Assembly (NCBI RefSeq): GCF_937921625.1
Contig: NZ_CAKZTI010000028.1
Coordinates: 1-64,000, forward strand
Origin: an uncultured Campylobacter sp.
Lineage (GTDB): Bacteria; Campylobacterota; Campylobacteria; Campylobacterales; Campylobacteraceae
Reading direction: 5' to 3'
DNA: 64,000 bases
Part shown: positions 17,739-26,850 of the stretch, piece by piece
Layout of the letters: every line of letters starts with the position of its first letter
Position numbering within the stretch: position 1 is the stretch's first letter
The notes under the pieces: generated by a model
What the model saw: only the letters and a program-made list of their open reading frames with translations
Told to the model about the DNA's origin: nothing
Databases searched by the model: none
Made by a program: the position numbers and the translations under genes

Positions 17739-18210
17739 TGTTTCTCCTTGTGAAAAATTACGAGCAATGTTAGCGGTAAATCCTTAAATGAAATTTAAAA
17801 GTGCTGCGTGTAAGAAATTAATTTGATTTGTTGCGAATTTATATTAAACTCACTTTTTAAATTCCTAGCTTGCATTATTAAAAGTAGCGTTAAAAAATAG
17901 ATGAAATTCTAAATTTGCATATATTAAATCGAGTTATTTTTCTTGAAATTTTATTCGCTTTTTATAAAATTATGCGTTTTTAAAGCTCTGACGCAAAATT
18001 TAGCGTTTGTTTTATGCTCATTTGCAAAGTGTACATCCGGATGAAAATTTATCTCAAATCGCGCCTGATAAGGCTTTAAGACCGCTCCGCTTAAGCCTTG
18101 TTCGCTGAATTTTATGCCTCGCACATTGGTTTTACTAGTGGATTGGCGAGTGAGGCGGTTTTACATTTGCTTTAAAATTATGGCGAGCGGTGCGCTTTGA
18201 GCGCAAAATT
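17739..18210. other. AT-rich gene-free stretch
   Basis: About 470 bases between two reverse-strand genes. The half next to the molbindin start is very AT-rich and probably carries its promoter. I see no gene, RNA or notable repeat in it. Confidence 0.5.
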
Positions 18211-18567
18211 TTAGTACGCCTTACTTTGCAAAAAATCGCGCAGAATCATCGCGTGGTTGCAGTGCTCGTCCTTTGCGGCGTATAGCAGCGTGACAACTGG
18301 CTCGTTTTTAACCTTTTTCAAAAATTCAGCTACGGCGGGATTTTGCTCAAGCTCAGCTAAGTAAAGCTCCTTAAAATGGGCGAAATTCTCAGGCTTATGC
18401 GCGAAAAGCTTACGTATTTCGGTGCTAGGCGTTATATCTTTCGCCCACATATCAAGCTCCAACGCATCTTTTTTTACGCCGCGCGGCCATAGCCTATCGC
18501 AAAGCACGCGAAATCCATCCTCTTCCTCTGCGCTCTCATAGACGCGCTTAATCTTAAATTCTGTCAT
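18211..18567 (-). CDS. DUF488 family protein
   Basis: 118 residues, the compact form of DUF488. The hallmark VLCDRLWPRGVKKD lies at about 21-34, followed by WAKDITPSTEIRKLF and a C-terminal VTLLYAAKDEHCNHA. The biochemical function is not established. No signal peptide, so cytoplasmic. It ends in a gene-poor region and its start lies 19 bases after the end of purF on the same strand, so it may be transcribed behind purF. A GGAGCAA ribosome-binding site is present. Confidence 0.92.
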   Translation of the reverse strand: MTEFKIKRVYESAEEEDGFRVLCDRLWPRGVKKDALELDMWAKDITPSTEIRKLFAHKPENFAHFKELYLAELEQNPAVAEFLKKVKNEPVVTLLYAAKDEHCNHAMILRDFLQSKAY

Positions 18568-18586
18568 AGTTTGCTCCTTAAATTTG

Positions 18587-19933
18587 CTAATCTTTGATGA
18601 AATAATCGCCGTCGAAGCTTACGAGCGAGTACTTGCGCTCGCCCCCAAGCGCCTCTACGAGCTCCGGTACGCTAAGAAACGTGAGGCTGTCGGCGTCTAT
18701 AAATTTGCAAATTTCATTCGTGCTCATATTTGCGGCGATCAGCTCGCGCACGCTCGGCGTGTCGATGCCGTAGCGCTCGGGATACTTTAGCTCGGGGCTT
18801 GCGATGCACATATGCACGTGCGCTGCGCCCGCATGGCGCAGAAGCTCGACGATCTTTTTACTCGTGGTGCCGCGCACGATGCTGTCGTCGATCACCGCGA
18901 CGCTCTTGCCGTGCAGTGCCGCGCCGATCGGATTTAGCTTGAGTTTAACCTTTAAATTTCGCACCTCTTGCGTCGGCTCGATGAAGGTGCGGCCGATGTA
19001 GTGGTTGCGCACGATCGCCATCTCAAAAGGGATTTTGCTCTCTTGCGCGAAACCCAGCGCCGCCGGTACGCCGCTATCGGGCACGGGTACGACGAAATCG
19101 GCTTTTAAACTCCCGCATTTTCGCGCGAGCGCAGCGCCCAGTTTTTTTCTGACTCCATATACGTTTTTGCCCTCTACGACGCTGTCTGGGCGCGCAAAGT
19201 AGATGTATTCAAACGCACAAATTCTAGCCTCCGCGGCTTTTAAAATTTGAACCGAGCTGAACTCATCCTTGCCCTCTTCGAAAATCACCATCTCGCCGGG
19301 CTTTACGTCGCGGACGAACTCGGCTCCTACGAGATCAAACGCGCAAGTTTCGCTCGCGACGATGTAGCCGCCGTCTTTGAGCCTGCCGATGCTGAGCGGA
19401 CGCACGCCGTAGCGATCGCGCACGGCAAACATCTTCGAGCGGCTTAAAATCAGAAGAGAATACGCGCCCACGCACTGATTCAGAGCTTCGACGATGCGGT
19501 CTTTTAGATGCTCCTGCTTACTGCGTGCGATGAGGTGCAGGATGTTTTCGGTGTCCATGCCGGATTGAAAGATCGCGCCCTCACTTACGAGCTTACGGCG
19601 AATTTCGTCTTTGTTGATCAAATTTCCGTTATGAACGATCGAGATCTCCCCAAGAGCGTAGTTGCCCGCAACGGGCTGCGCGTCCTTTAGGCTGTCTGCG
19701 CCTGCGGTGCCGTAGCGGTTGTGGCCGATCGCGATGTTGCCTTTTAAAATTTCAAAACTCGCGGGGCTAAAAACCTCCGTCACGAGCCCTGTAGCTTTGA
19801 TCGTTTTGATATGATGGTTGAAGCTCGAGCTGATGCCGCTTGCCTCCTGGCCGCGGTGCTGCATGGCAAAAAGCCCGTAATACGCGGTTTTAGCCGCACC
19901 TTCGGAATTTATGACTCCCACGATTGCGCACAT
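18587..19933 (-). CDS. purF: Amidophosphoribosyltransferase
   Basis: 448 residues. It catalyses the first committed step of purine synthesis: PRPP plus glutamine to phosphoribosylamine. The mature enzyme begins at C2 (MCAIVGVIN), the N-terminal nucleophile of the glutaminase domain. AMQHRGQEASGISS is the conserved glutaminase segment. The phosphoribosyltransferase domain follows, with VPVPDSGVPAALGFA and the PRPP-binding VAVIDDSIVRGTTS. It is encoded after dapB and a short nucleotidyltransferase fragment on the same strand. Confidence 0.97.
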   Translation of the reverse strand: MCAIVGVINSEGAAKTAYYGLFAMQHRGQEASGISSSFNHHIKTIKATGLVTEVFSPASFEILKGNIAIGHNRYGTAGADSLKDAQPVAGNYALGEISIVHNGNLINKDEIRRKLVSEGAIFQSGMDTENILHLIARSKQEHLKDRIVEALNQCVGAYSLLILSRSKMFAVRDRYGVRPLSIGRLKDGGYIVASETCAFDLVGAEFVRDVKPGEMVIFEEGKDEFSSVQILKAAEARICAFEYIYFARPDSVVEGKNVYGVRKKLGAALARKCGSLKADFVVPVPDSGVPAALGFAQESKIPFEMAIVRNHYIGRTFIEPTQEVRNLKVKLKLNPIGAALHGKSVAVIDDSIVRGTTSKKIVELLRHAGAAHVHMCIASPELKYPERYGIDTPSVRELIAANMSTNEICKFIDADSLTFLSVPELVEALGGERKYSLVSFDGDYFIKD

Positions 19934-19985
19934 TTTCTAACCTCTTAAATTTTATTTTTTAGAAATTTATCTATATTTTGTTTTA

Positions 19986-20177
19986 TCATCGACGGCTCGC
20001 CGTCCGGCATTTTGCCGGCGCCTCATCAAACAGATCGGCTGAAATTTTAAACGTCTCGGCGATATTTTCTCCGCCTTTGGCGTAGCTGCCGAATAGCCCG
20101 ACTTTGTAAATTCCAAAGCTTTCAAGCTCGGGCTTTAGCTCGCGCAAATAATTTAAAATTTCATCTTTGGTTGGCAT
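19986..20177 (-). pseudogene. N-terminal fragment of a MNT-type nucleotidyltransferase
   Basis: 63 residues. The start resembles minimal nucleotidyltransferases: EILNYLRELKPELESFGIYK then VGLFGSYAKGG, the GSY/GS motif of polymerase-beta-like NTases. The usual SDIDI metal-binding aspartates and the rest of the ~95-residue domain are missing. The residues after the motif are unlike the family, and a GC-rich palindromic stretch near 19990-20020 lies where the frame goes astray. MNT domains are often antitoxins paired with HEPN toxins, but no HEPN gene is adjacent. Most likely a broken gene between dapB and purF. Confidence 0.55.
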
Positions 20178-20205
20178 TTTTTCCTTTTAAATTTAGCCGC
20201 AAAGC

Positions 20206-20967
20206 CTAGATTCCTAAGCAGTCGTCGATGCCGTAAAGCCCGCTATTTTGCGATGCTAGCCAAACCGCGGCCTTTATCGCACCTCTGGCAAAGGTCGCGC
20301 GCGAAGTCGCCGTATGATTTAGCTCGATGAACTCGCCCTCGCCGTAAAACCCCACGGTGTGGCGCCCGACGATGTCTCCGCCGCGTAGCGACATCACGGC
20401 GATCTCGTCCTTGCCGCGCTCGCCGATGAGCCCGTCGCGACCGCTTACGCGCACGTCCTTTAAGTTTAGCTCGCGTGCGCTTGCGGCACTCCCAGCAAGG
20501 CTCATCGCCGTGCCGCTCGGGGCGTCTTTTTTGTGGCGGTGGTGCATCTCTAAAATTTCGCAGTCAAAATCGCGCAGGCTCCTGCTAGCAAGCGCTACGA
20601 GTTTGTTTAGCACCGCGACGCCCAGGCTCATATTCGTAGCGTGCAGTACGGGCATCTTCGCGCCGCATTCGCGCAGTAGCCGCTCGCCCTCCTCGCCCAG
20701 AGCCGTTGTGCCGATGCAAAGCGGCTTTGGATGCGAAAGCGCAAATTCCATTAAATTTATTGCGCCGTCTCGGATCGTGAAGTCTATCACGACGTCACAG
20801 CCGCTAAAAAGCTCGTCGTAGCTGCTCGTTACGGCGCAGTTTGGCGTATAATCAAGCGGAGCGACCGTGTAGATCACACTTGCTCGCGCCTGATCGAAAT
20901 TTTTCAGGCATTCGTAGATCATCGTGCCCATTCTGCCACTTCCGCCGTGAATTCCTATATTTATCAT
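20206..20967 (-). CDS. dapB: 4-hydroxy-tetrahydrodipicolinate reductase
   Basis: 253 residues, the usual length. It reduces the dihydrodipicolinate intermediate with NAD(P)H in the lysine/diaminopimelate pathway. The N-terminal dinucleotide-binding GIHGGSGRMGTMIYE is clear. DVVIDFTIRDGAI is the nucleotide-contact strand, and the catalytic EMHHRHKKDAPSGTA motif lies in the middle. A ribosome-binding site AAGGAG lies about 5 bases upstream. It precedes the NTase fragment and purF on the same strand. Confidence 0.97.
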   Translation of the reverse strand: MINIGIHGGSGRMGTMIYECLKNFDQARASVIYTVAPLDYTPNCAVTSSYDELFSGCDVVIDFTIRDGAINLMEFALSHPKPLCIGTTALGEEGERLLRECGAKMPVLHATNMSLGVAVLNKLVALASRSLRDFDCEILEMHHRHKKDAPSGTAMSLAGSAASARELNLKDVRVSGRDGLIGERGKDEIAVMSLRGGDIVGRHTVGFYGEGEFIELNHTATSRATFARGAIKAAVWLASQNSGLYGIDDCLGI

Positions 20968-21017
20968 CGCCGCTCCTTAAATTTTAATCCGCTTAGTATA
21001 GCCAAATTTTGCTTACG

Positions 21018-24000
21018 CTATTTTTCAAGACCCAGGTTTAGCGGGATGAAGCTGTTTTGTTTAAGCTCCGCTTCGCTAGGTTTTTTGATCTCTATACGAG
21101 AGGCGCTTACGCCGCGCTGCACGAGTGCCGATTGCACGGCGGCCGCTCTAGCAAGGGCTAACTCATCAAGACGCGAACGGGTAAATTTCTGCGCTGCTAT
21201 CAGCTCCTCCATCGCCTCATCGCCGCTAGCTTTGATGCCGTATTTGATCTTAAGCGCCGCTATGGCTTCATCCGTAGAGAGCCCCTGCTTATTAGACATC
21301 AGCGTAAGCGTGTTTTGAAGCGAGCGCCTTTGAAACTCGTGAGTATCGAGCTTTTCGTTATACGCAGAGTTTAGGATGATCTTAAGATCGGGCTTAGCTT
21401 TTGCGACCTTGGCTAAATCATCGATTTTAGAGCTTTCGCTGATTAAAATTTCGCTGCTCGCCGCCTCAAAATCGATACTTTCCAGCTTTTTCGTATCCAC
21501 GCCCGCGATCTTTCCCATAAATCTAAACGGACTTAGCACGATGTCCGAGAGCAGCTTTTTGACCGCGCCCCAAACGAGCGCGCCGTAGCTAAATTTCGGA
21601 TCGCTCAGCGTACCGCTTAGAGGCAGGCTAATATCGATCTGATCGTCGCTGTCCTTTAGGATCGATACCGCTAGCCCGATTGGAAGGCTCAGCGCATCCT
21701 TACTCTGCACCTCTTTGCCGAGCTCGAAGCGGTCTAAATTTAGATCGTTGCTTGCATTCAGCTTGCCGTCTTCGATTTTGTAGGCAAGTTTTAAATTTAA
21801 CTTGCCGCCCGCGATTTCGTTGCCGATATATTTGGCGGTATAGGGCGATGCGGGCACAAGCGGGATCTCCTTTAAAACGACGCTTATATCGCTTTTGCGT
21901 TTAAAATTCAGCGGATAGGCGCGCGCCGTGATGCTCGCTAGCCCGCTTCCGCTTACGAGCGAGCTAAGCTTGATATCCGCCGCTCGCTTCGGACTGATCT
22001 CGCTGATGCTTGCTTTCATATCGCTGATGCGCAGTTTAAAGGGTGTTGCTAGACTCTCATCAGTGAAATTTAAACTTCCGCCGCTAAGCGAGATATTTTT
22101 TACGCTCCACGCAAAGTTTGCCCCGTTTTTTGCGGATCTGCTAGGTACCGCTTCGGCGGGCTTTGTGGTCTGTTTTGCCTGCGCGGCGGGCTTTATCAGC
22201 GAGAGCAAATTTAAACGCCTGTCTTTATTTAGCGAGATATTTGCCGAGGGTGAGCCAAGAGCGATCTTGTTTAGCGTGAGGGAGCTTGGGCTTAGCGCGA
22301 TTTGCGCGACATTCAGCGACGCAAGGGAGAAAATTTTATCCCTGCCCGAGCTTAGCGCCAAGCCTTTGCCTGAAAGCTTTGCTTCGAGCGAGAAGGCGTT
22401 TGAAAACTTCAGCTGCCCTTGCGTAGCGAGCTCGCCGGCGATGGAGCCTGCGATAAATTCCGCTGCATATTTGTTAAAAACGCTCAAATTTGGTGCATTT
22501 AGGCTGAAGTTCACGCCTACGTTAAGCGGCGCGATGCTAGCCTTGCCGTCCGCGCTAGCGGTGATCTCGCCCGCGATAAGGTTTGCTTTGATGCCGAAAG
22601 GCTCGGCGAAATTTGAGCTTAGCCCGCTTAGCGTGGCGCTGAAATCCTTGATCTCGTGCACGTTGTTTTTAACGATAAAGCTCTCGCTGATCTTAGCCTT
22701 TGCGCCCATTACGGAGGCCTCGCTGATCTTAAATTTTAAAGCGGGGCTTTTGGCGGGCTTTTTAGAATCCGAATTTGCGCCGCTTGCTGTAGAGTTTACA
22801 TCCGCCGGGTTTGTATCGCCCGCGCTCGCCGTTTTTTTGGGGCTCGCGTGATTTTTAGAGATCGCGCTTAAGATCGCCAGATCGTTTATGCTTTTGGCGC
22901 CGCCAGCGCCCACTTCCGAGTTGAAAAACGGCGCGTTTAGCAAAATTTTATCCACGCCCAGATTTAGATCCGCGACGTTAAATTTAACCCCCTGCACGCC
23001 GAAGCTTTCAAATCCGCTAAAAATTCCGTTTTTGTTTGCGATTTTGGAGTTTGAAATTTTAGCAAACTTCAGGCTTGCGCCGTTTTGCGCGCCCTCTTTG
23101 TCGTAGCTAAACGCGCCCAGCTCGGTTGCGGCGAGTGAAATTTTGTCGCTGCGCGCTAGCGTAATCTGCGTGTCCGCGATATTAAAGGCGCCAAAACCCG
23201 TATGAAGGGCCGTATCGTTACCTTCGGCGTTAAATTTCAAAAAATTTTCGGTGATTTTAGTGTCGTTTGAGACGACCGAAATTTGCGGGTTTGCAAAGCT
23301 TGAGCGGTTTAGATCTACGCTTTTTACGGCGGAGTTTAGCCGCAAGTTTGCCCCCGTTTTATTAAAATCGAGCGCCAAATCCGCGACCCGCGCGCCCTCA
23401 AAGCCTGTGGAAATTTTGGTTTCGCCCATATCGTATTTTGCGCCCGAAACTAGCACTTGCGGAATCATCACTTTGCCTGAAATTTCATTCGAAATGTCCG
23501 TATTTAGCTCAAAGCTCGGGATTTTCAGCGAGCCTAGCGAAATTAAATTTTGATCTTGCAAAATTTCTAGGCTTTGCAGCTCGAGCTTTGAGTTTTCAAG
23601 CGCAAATTTTATATTTTCATCGAGGCTCAATCGGTAATTTAGAGTAGCGGAAAGGAAGCCGTTCTTAAATCGCACGCCGCTCGGATCGAGGTACGATAGC
23701 CAAAACGGATCGATTTTCAGCCGCGAGATACCTACCTTGCCGTGCAGACGAAGAGGCGCCAGGTCGATGGCTCCATCGAAGCTCAGCGCGTCGTATGTAC
23801 GCGAAATGGCGCTTAAATCGTGCTCGCCGATCGTTTCGTCCTTTAAATTTAGTCCGTTGATCTCATAATTTAGCTCGGTCGAGATGAGCGAAAACGGCCT
23901 TTTCAGGGAGTTATCGACGTAGCCCAGAGAGCCGCGCTCGATCTTAAAATTATTCAGCGTGACGTTGAAGCTGGAGTTTTCATCCTTGCTTTCGCTCTTT

Positions 24001-24380
24001 TGCTCCGAAAGTAGCGGCTCGAAATTGAAAGTGCCGTTTTGCTCGCGCTCGACATGAAATTTAGGCGATTTAAGATGCAAAATTTCTACCGCGAGAGTCT
24101 TTTTAAAAAGCTTTGAAAAACCGATTTTTAAATTTATCTCATCGGCGCTAAACAGCGGCTTAAAGGTGCTAAGCTCGGGGCGCGTAATATTTAGCTCGTA
24201 GGTAAAGGGGTTAAATTTGGCATCCTGCACGCTAAAGCTCGCTCTGCCTTCTAGAATTTTAGGCAGCGCTTTTTCGATAAAAAGCGGCACGCCGAAAAAG
24301 CCCGCAAGCACGTAAAATAGCGCAAATCCGCCCAAGCCGCAAGCAAACTTACGCCAGTGGTTTATAAAAAATTTTTTCAT
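21018..24380 (-). CDS. Large DUF748/AsmA-like envelope protein
   Basis: 1120 residues from the ATG at 24380. This start puts KKFFINHWRKF just before a hydrophobic anchor (ACGLGGFALFYVLAGFFG), with GCGGA upstream; ATGs at 24392 and 24434 are alternatives. After the N-terminal membrane segment, the protein has the DUF748 pattern of long beta-rich repeats, like AsmA/TamB/YhdP proteins that span the periplasm and are linked to lipid transport or outer-membrane assembly. The last ~130 residues look OmpA-like, with IDFEAASSEIL and a RAAAVQSALVQRGVSASRIEI stretch. It is divergent from queH with almost no spacer. The function is inferred from family only. Confidence 0.8.
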   Translation of the reverse strand: MKKFFINHWRKFACGLGGFALFYVLAGFFGVPLFIEKALPKILEGRASFSVQDAKFNPFTYELNITRPELSTFKPLFSADEINLKIGFSKLFKKTLAVEILHLKSPKFHVEREQNGTFNFEPLLSEQKSESKDENSSFNVTLNNFKIERGSLGYVDNSLKRPFSLISTELNYEINGLNLKDETIGEHDLSAISRTYDALSFDGAIDLAPLRLHGKVGISRLKIDPFWLSYLDPSGVRFKNGFLSATLNYRLSLDENIKFALENSKLELQSLEILQDQNLISLGSLKIPSFELNTDISNEISGKVMIPQVLVSGAKYDMGETKISTGFEGARVADLALDFNKTGANLRLNSAVKSVDLNRSSFANPQISVVSNDTKITENFLKFNAEGNDTALHTGFGAFNIADTQITLARSDKISLAATELGAFSYDKEGAQNGASLKFAKISNSKIANKNGIFSGFESFGVQGVKFNVADLNLGVDKILLNAPFFNSEVGAGGAKSINDLAILSAISKNHASPKKTASAGDTNPADVNSTASGANSDSKKPAKSPALKFKISEASVMGAKAKISESFIVKNNVHEIKDFSATLSGLSSNFAEPFGIKANLIAGEITASADGKASIAPLNVGVNFSLNAPNLSVFNKYAAEFIAGSIAGELATQGQLKFSNAFSLEAKLSGKGLALSSGRDKIFSLASLNVAQIALSPSSLTLNKIALGSPSANISLNKDRRLNLLSLIKPAAQAKQTTKPAEAVPSRSAKNGANFAWSVKNISLSGGSLNFTDESLATPFKLRISDMKASISEISPKRAADIKLSSLVSGSGLASITARAYPLNFKRKSDISVVLKEIPLVPASPYTAKYIGNEIAGGKLNLKLAYKIEDGKLNASNDLNLDRFELGKEVQSKDALSLPIGLAVSILKDSDDQIDISLPLSGTLSDPKFSYGALVWGAVKKLLSDIVLSPFRFMGKIAGVDTKKLESIDFEAASSEILISESSKIDDLAKVAKAKPDLKIILNSAYNEKLDTHEFQRRSLQNTLTLMSNKQGLSTDEAIAALKIKYGIKASGDEAMEELIAAQKFTRSRLDELALARAAAVQSALVQRGVSASRIEIKKPSEAELKQNSFIPLNLGLEK

Positions 24381-24445
24381 TTTTCCGCTCATTAATTTTG
24401 ATAGCGTAAAATTATATCCAAAAATTTCGTGCAAAGGGTTAAATT

Positions 24446-25579
24446 TTGCTGGTTCACATCTGCTGCTCGGTCGATTGTGATTATTTTTTGCGCCGCTTAA
24501 AAGAGCTCACGCAAGAGCCGCTAATAGGCTATTTCTACGATCCAAACATCCACCCTTGCGGCGAATATGTTCTTAGAATGCATGACGTGAAGCGGGTTTG
24601 CGAGAATTTGGGGATTAAATTTATCCCGGGCGAGTATGATTTTCAGGGCTGGCTAGACGGCGCGCGCGGGCTTGAAAATGAGCCCGAAAAAGGCGCGCGC
24701 TGCGAGTTTTGCTTTGATTTTCGCATGCAAAAAACAGCCGAGCTCGCGCTAAGTTTGGGCGAGCGTAAAATCACCACGACTCTTCTTATGAGTCCCAAAA
24801 AATCGCACTCTCAGCTCTGCGCCTCGCTACAGCGCATTTGCGAGCGCTGCGGACTGGAGTTTATCGCGCCCGATTTTCGCAAAAATGGCGGCACGAACGA
24901 GCAGTTTGCGCTTGCGAAAAAAGACGCGCTCTATCATCAAAACTACTGCGGCTGTATCTACGCGCTTGCGGCGCAGCGGAATGATCAGCGAAGGGCTGAA
25001 CGAAATTCGGACGGAAGTCTGACGGCGGATTTGAGGCTAAATTTAGCCCAAGGCGCCGAAATTTACGAGCTAATGTCGCCGATCGATAGGCAAATCTTGC
25101 CCGCTTCGGTAGAGGAGAAGTTGAAATTTTACAAAAAGCTTTGCTCGCTCGAAAGAAAAGGGGTTAAATTTAGCGTGCTGCGCGATCGGTTTTTAAACTA
25201 CCGCTTGTTGCGCGCATGGATTAAATTTGACGGGCGTGCAGTGCCCTCGTTTGTGCTATTTGGCTCGCATTTTACGCGCGAAAACGTGAGCTTTAGCATA
25301 GAGCGCGAGTGCGAAATTTTTTGCAGCGACAAGGGCGAGATTAAAATTTTAAGCCTGGCGAAATTTAACGAAATTTCAAGATCAAATTTCAAAAGCGTAT
25401 CCGAAATGCTAAAAACCCCGCCGAGTCTCGCGCGTCAAAATAAAACTCGCGCCGCCCTGTGCGCTGCGGGCTCGCTCTCGCCGATCATCGTCACGGACGA
25501 GATAAGAGCCGCCAAAGTTCAAATTTACGGGCTCTCGCGCATATTTTTAGACGTTAGGGAAATTTTAGTAAGAATTTGA
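24446..25579 (+). CDS. queH: Epoxyqueuosine reductase QueH
   Basis: 377 residues from a TTG start with AAAGGG 8 bases upstream. QueH performs the last step of queuosine tRNA modification. Its cysteine signature is present: HICCSVDC at the N-terminus, CEFCFDFRM near 90-100 and YCGCIYAL around 170, ligands for the iron-sulfur cluster and dimetal site. The first ~180 residues cover the family. The ~190-residue C-terminal extension is not part of minimal QueH; such longer forms occur in related bacteria. It starts 66 bases from the divergent DUF748 gene and leads a long forward cluster. Confidence 0.88.
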   Translation: MLVHICCSVDCDYFLRRLKELTQEPLIGYFYDPNIHPCGEYVLRMHDVKRVCENLGIKFIPGEYDFQGWLDGARGLENEPEKGARCEFCFDFRMQKTAELALSLGERKITTTLLMSPKKSHSQLCASLQRICERCGLEFIAPDFRKNGGTNEQFALAKKDALYHQNYCGCIYALAAQRNDQRRAERNSDGSLTADLRLNLAQGAEIYELMSPIDRQILPASVEEKLKFYKKLCSLERKGVKFSVLRDRFLNYRLLRAWIKFDGRAVPSFVLFGSHFTRENVSFSIERECEIFCSDKGEIKILSLAKFNEISRSNFKSVSEMLKTPPSLARQNKTRAALCAAGSLSPIIVTDEIRAAKVQIYGLSRIFLDVREILVRI

Positions 25580-25612
25580 TAAGATTCCAAAATTTCTAAA
25601 AAAGGCAGATCA

Positions 25613-26062
25613 ATGATAGATATAAACGAAATCCTCTCCATCCTACCTCATCGTTTTCCGTTTTTGCTGATAGATCGCGTCGAAGAGCTCAGCATAGGCG
25701 AAAGCATCAAGGCCTATAAAAACGTAACCTACAATGAGCAGATCTTTCAGGGTCACTTCCCAGGCCATCCGATCTATCCGGGCGTAATGATAATCGAGGG
25801 CTTAGCGCAGGCGGGCGGCGTGCTGGCGTTTAAGAGCATGGAGAAAGAGGGCGTCGATCTAAGCGACAAGGTCGTGTATTTTATGAGTATCGACAACGCT
25901 AAATTTAGAAACCCGGTTCGCCCAGGCGACAAGCTTGAGTATCGCATCAGCGTAATCAAACACCGCGGACGTATCTGGGTGCTAAAGGGCGAAGCCTACA
26001 TCAACGATGGCGCCACATTGGCCGCGCAGGCGGAACTTCAAGCGATGATAATGGATAAATGA
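25613..26062 (+). CDS. fabZ: 3-hydroxyacyl-[ACP] dehydratase
   Basis: 149 residues, hotdog fold. It dehydrates 3-hydroxyacyl-ACP during fatty acid elongation. The catalytic GHFPGHPIYPGVMIIEG segment carries H48 and E62 in the spacing seen in other FabZ proteins. The N-terminal LPHRFPFLLIDRV is conserved. The stop overlaps the lpxA start region (ATGATGG), so the two are translationally coupled, the common fabZ-lpxA pairing that balances fatty acid and lipid A synthesis. Confidence 0.97.
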   Translation: MIDINEILSILPHRFPFLLIDRVEELSIGESIKAYKNVTYNEQIFQGHFPGHPIYPGVMIIEGLAQAGGVLAFKSMEKEGVDLSDKVVYFMSIDNAKFRNPVRPGDKLEYRISVIKHRGRIWVLKGEAYINDGATLAAQAELQAMIMDK

Positions 26063-26850
26063 TGGCTAAAGTTCACCACACGGCGATCATCGAGGACGGT
26101 GCGCAGATCGGAGCTGAGGTCACGATCGAGCCGTATGCTTTCGTAAGCGCGCAGGCTAAAATCGCAGACGGCTGCACGATCAAGCAGGGCGCGCGCATCA
26201 TCGGAGATACTCAAATCGGCGAGAACTCTAAAATTTTTTCATACGCTATCGTGGGTGAAATTCCGCAGGATATGAGCTTTGAAGATGGCGAGCGCACGGG
26301 GCTAATCATCGGCAAAAACGCTACGATTCACGAGTTTTGCACGATCAGCTCGGGCTCGCATAAGGGCGACGGATTTACGCGCATCGGCGATAATCTCTTT
26401 ATGATGGCGTATTGCCATATCGCGCACGATTGCGTGCTGGGCAGCAACATAATCTTAGCCAATAACGCCACGCTCGCAGGCCACGTCGTAATGGGCGATT
26501 ATGCCGTTATAGGCGGGCTTACCCCCGTACATCAATTCGTTCGTATCGGCGAGAGCTGCATGATCGCAGGCGCTAGCGCGCTTAGTCAGGACGTGGTGCC
26601 GTTTTGTTTAGCCGAGGGAAATCGCGCCTATATTCGCGGGCTAAATTTAACGGGCATCCGCCGCCGCTTCGATAAAGAGACGGTCGAGACGATAAATCGG
26701 GCGTATAAATTTTTATTCAACCAAGGCGGGGGTTTAAAGGAGCAGGCGCAAATTTTATTAAACGAAACGAGCGATCAAAACGTGCGCAAGATGTGCGAGT
26801 TTATAATCAACACAAAACGCGGAATTCCGCTAGATAAAGGTAAAATTTAA
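26062..26850 (+). CDS. lpxA: UDP-N-acetylglucosamine acyltransferase (lipid A synthesis)
   Basis: 262 residues from the ATG at 26062; an ATG at 26059 overlapping the fabZ stop is equally possible. It transfers a 3-hydroxyacyl chain to UDP-GlcNAc, or to its amino analogue in some campylobacters. A left-handed beta-helix of hexapeptide repeats fills residues 1-190. The catalytic histidine lies in MMAYCHIAHDCVLG, and a C-terminal helical domain follows. The stop and the clpX start share one base (TAATG). Confidence 0.96.
   Translation: MAKVHHTAIIEDGAQIGAEVTIEPYAFVSAQAKIADGCTIKQGARIIGDTQIGENSKIFSYAIVGEIPQDMSFEDGERTGLIIGKNATIHEFCTISSGSHKGDGFTRIGDNLFMMAYCHIAHDCVLGSNIILANNATLAGHVVMGDYAVIGGLTPVHQFVRIGESCMIAGASALSQDVVPFCLAEGNRAYIRGLNLTGIRRRFDKETVETINRAYKFLFNQGGGLKEQAQILLNETSDQNVRKMCEFIINTKRGIPLDKGKI

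Noticed and set aside
24381..24434. Upstream starts of the DUF748 protein
   Set aside because: The ATG at 24380 gives a standard basic-hydrophobic N-terminus; the extension would run to within 12 bases of the divergent queH start.
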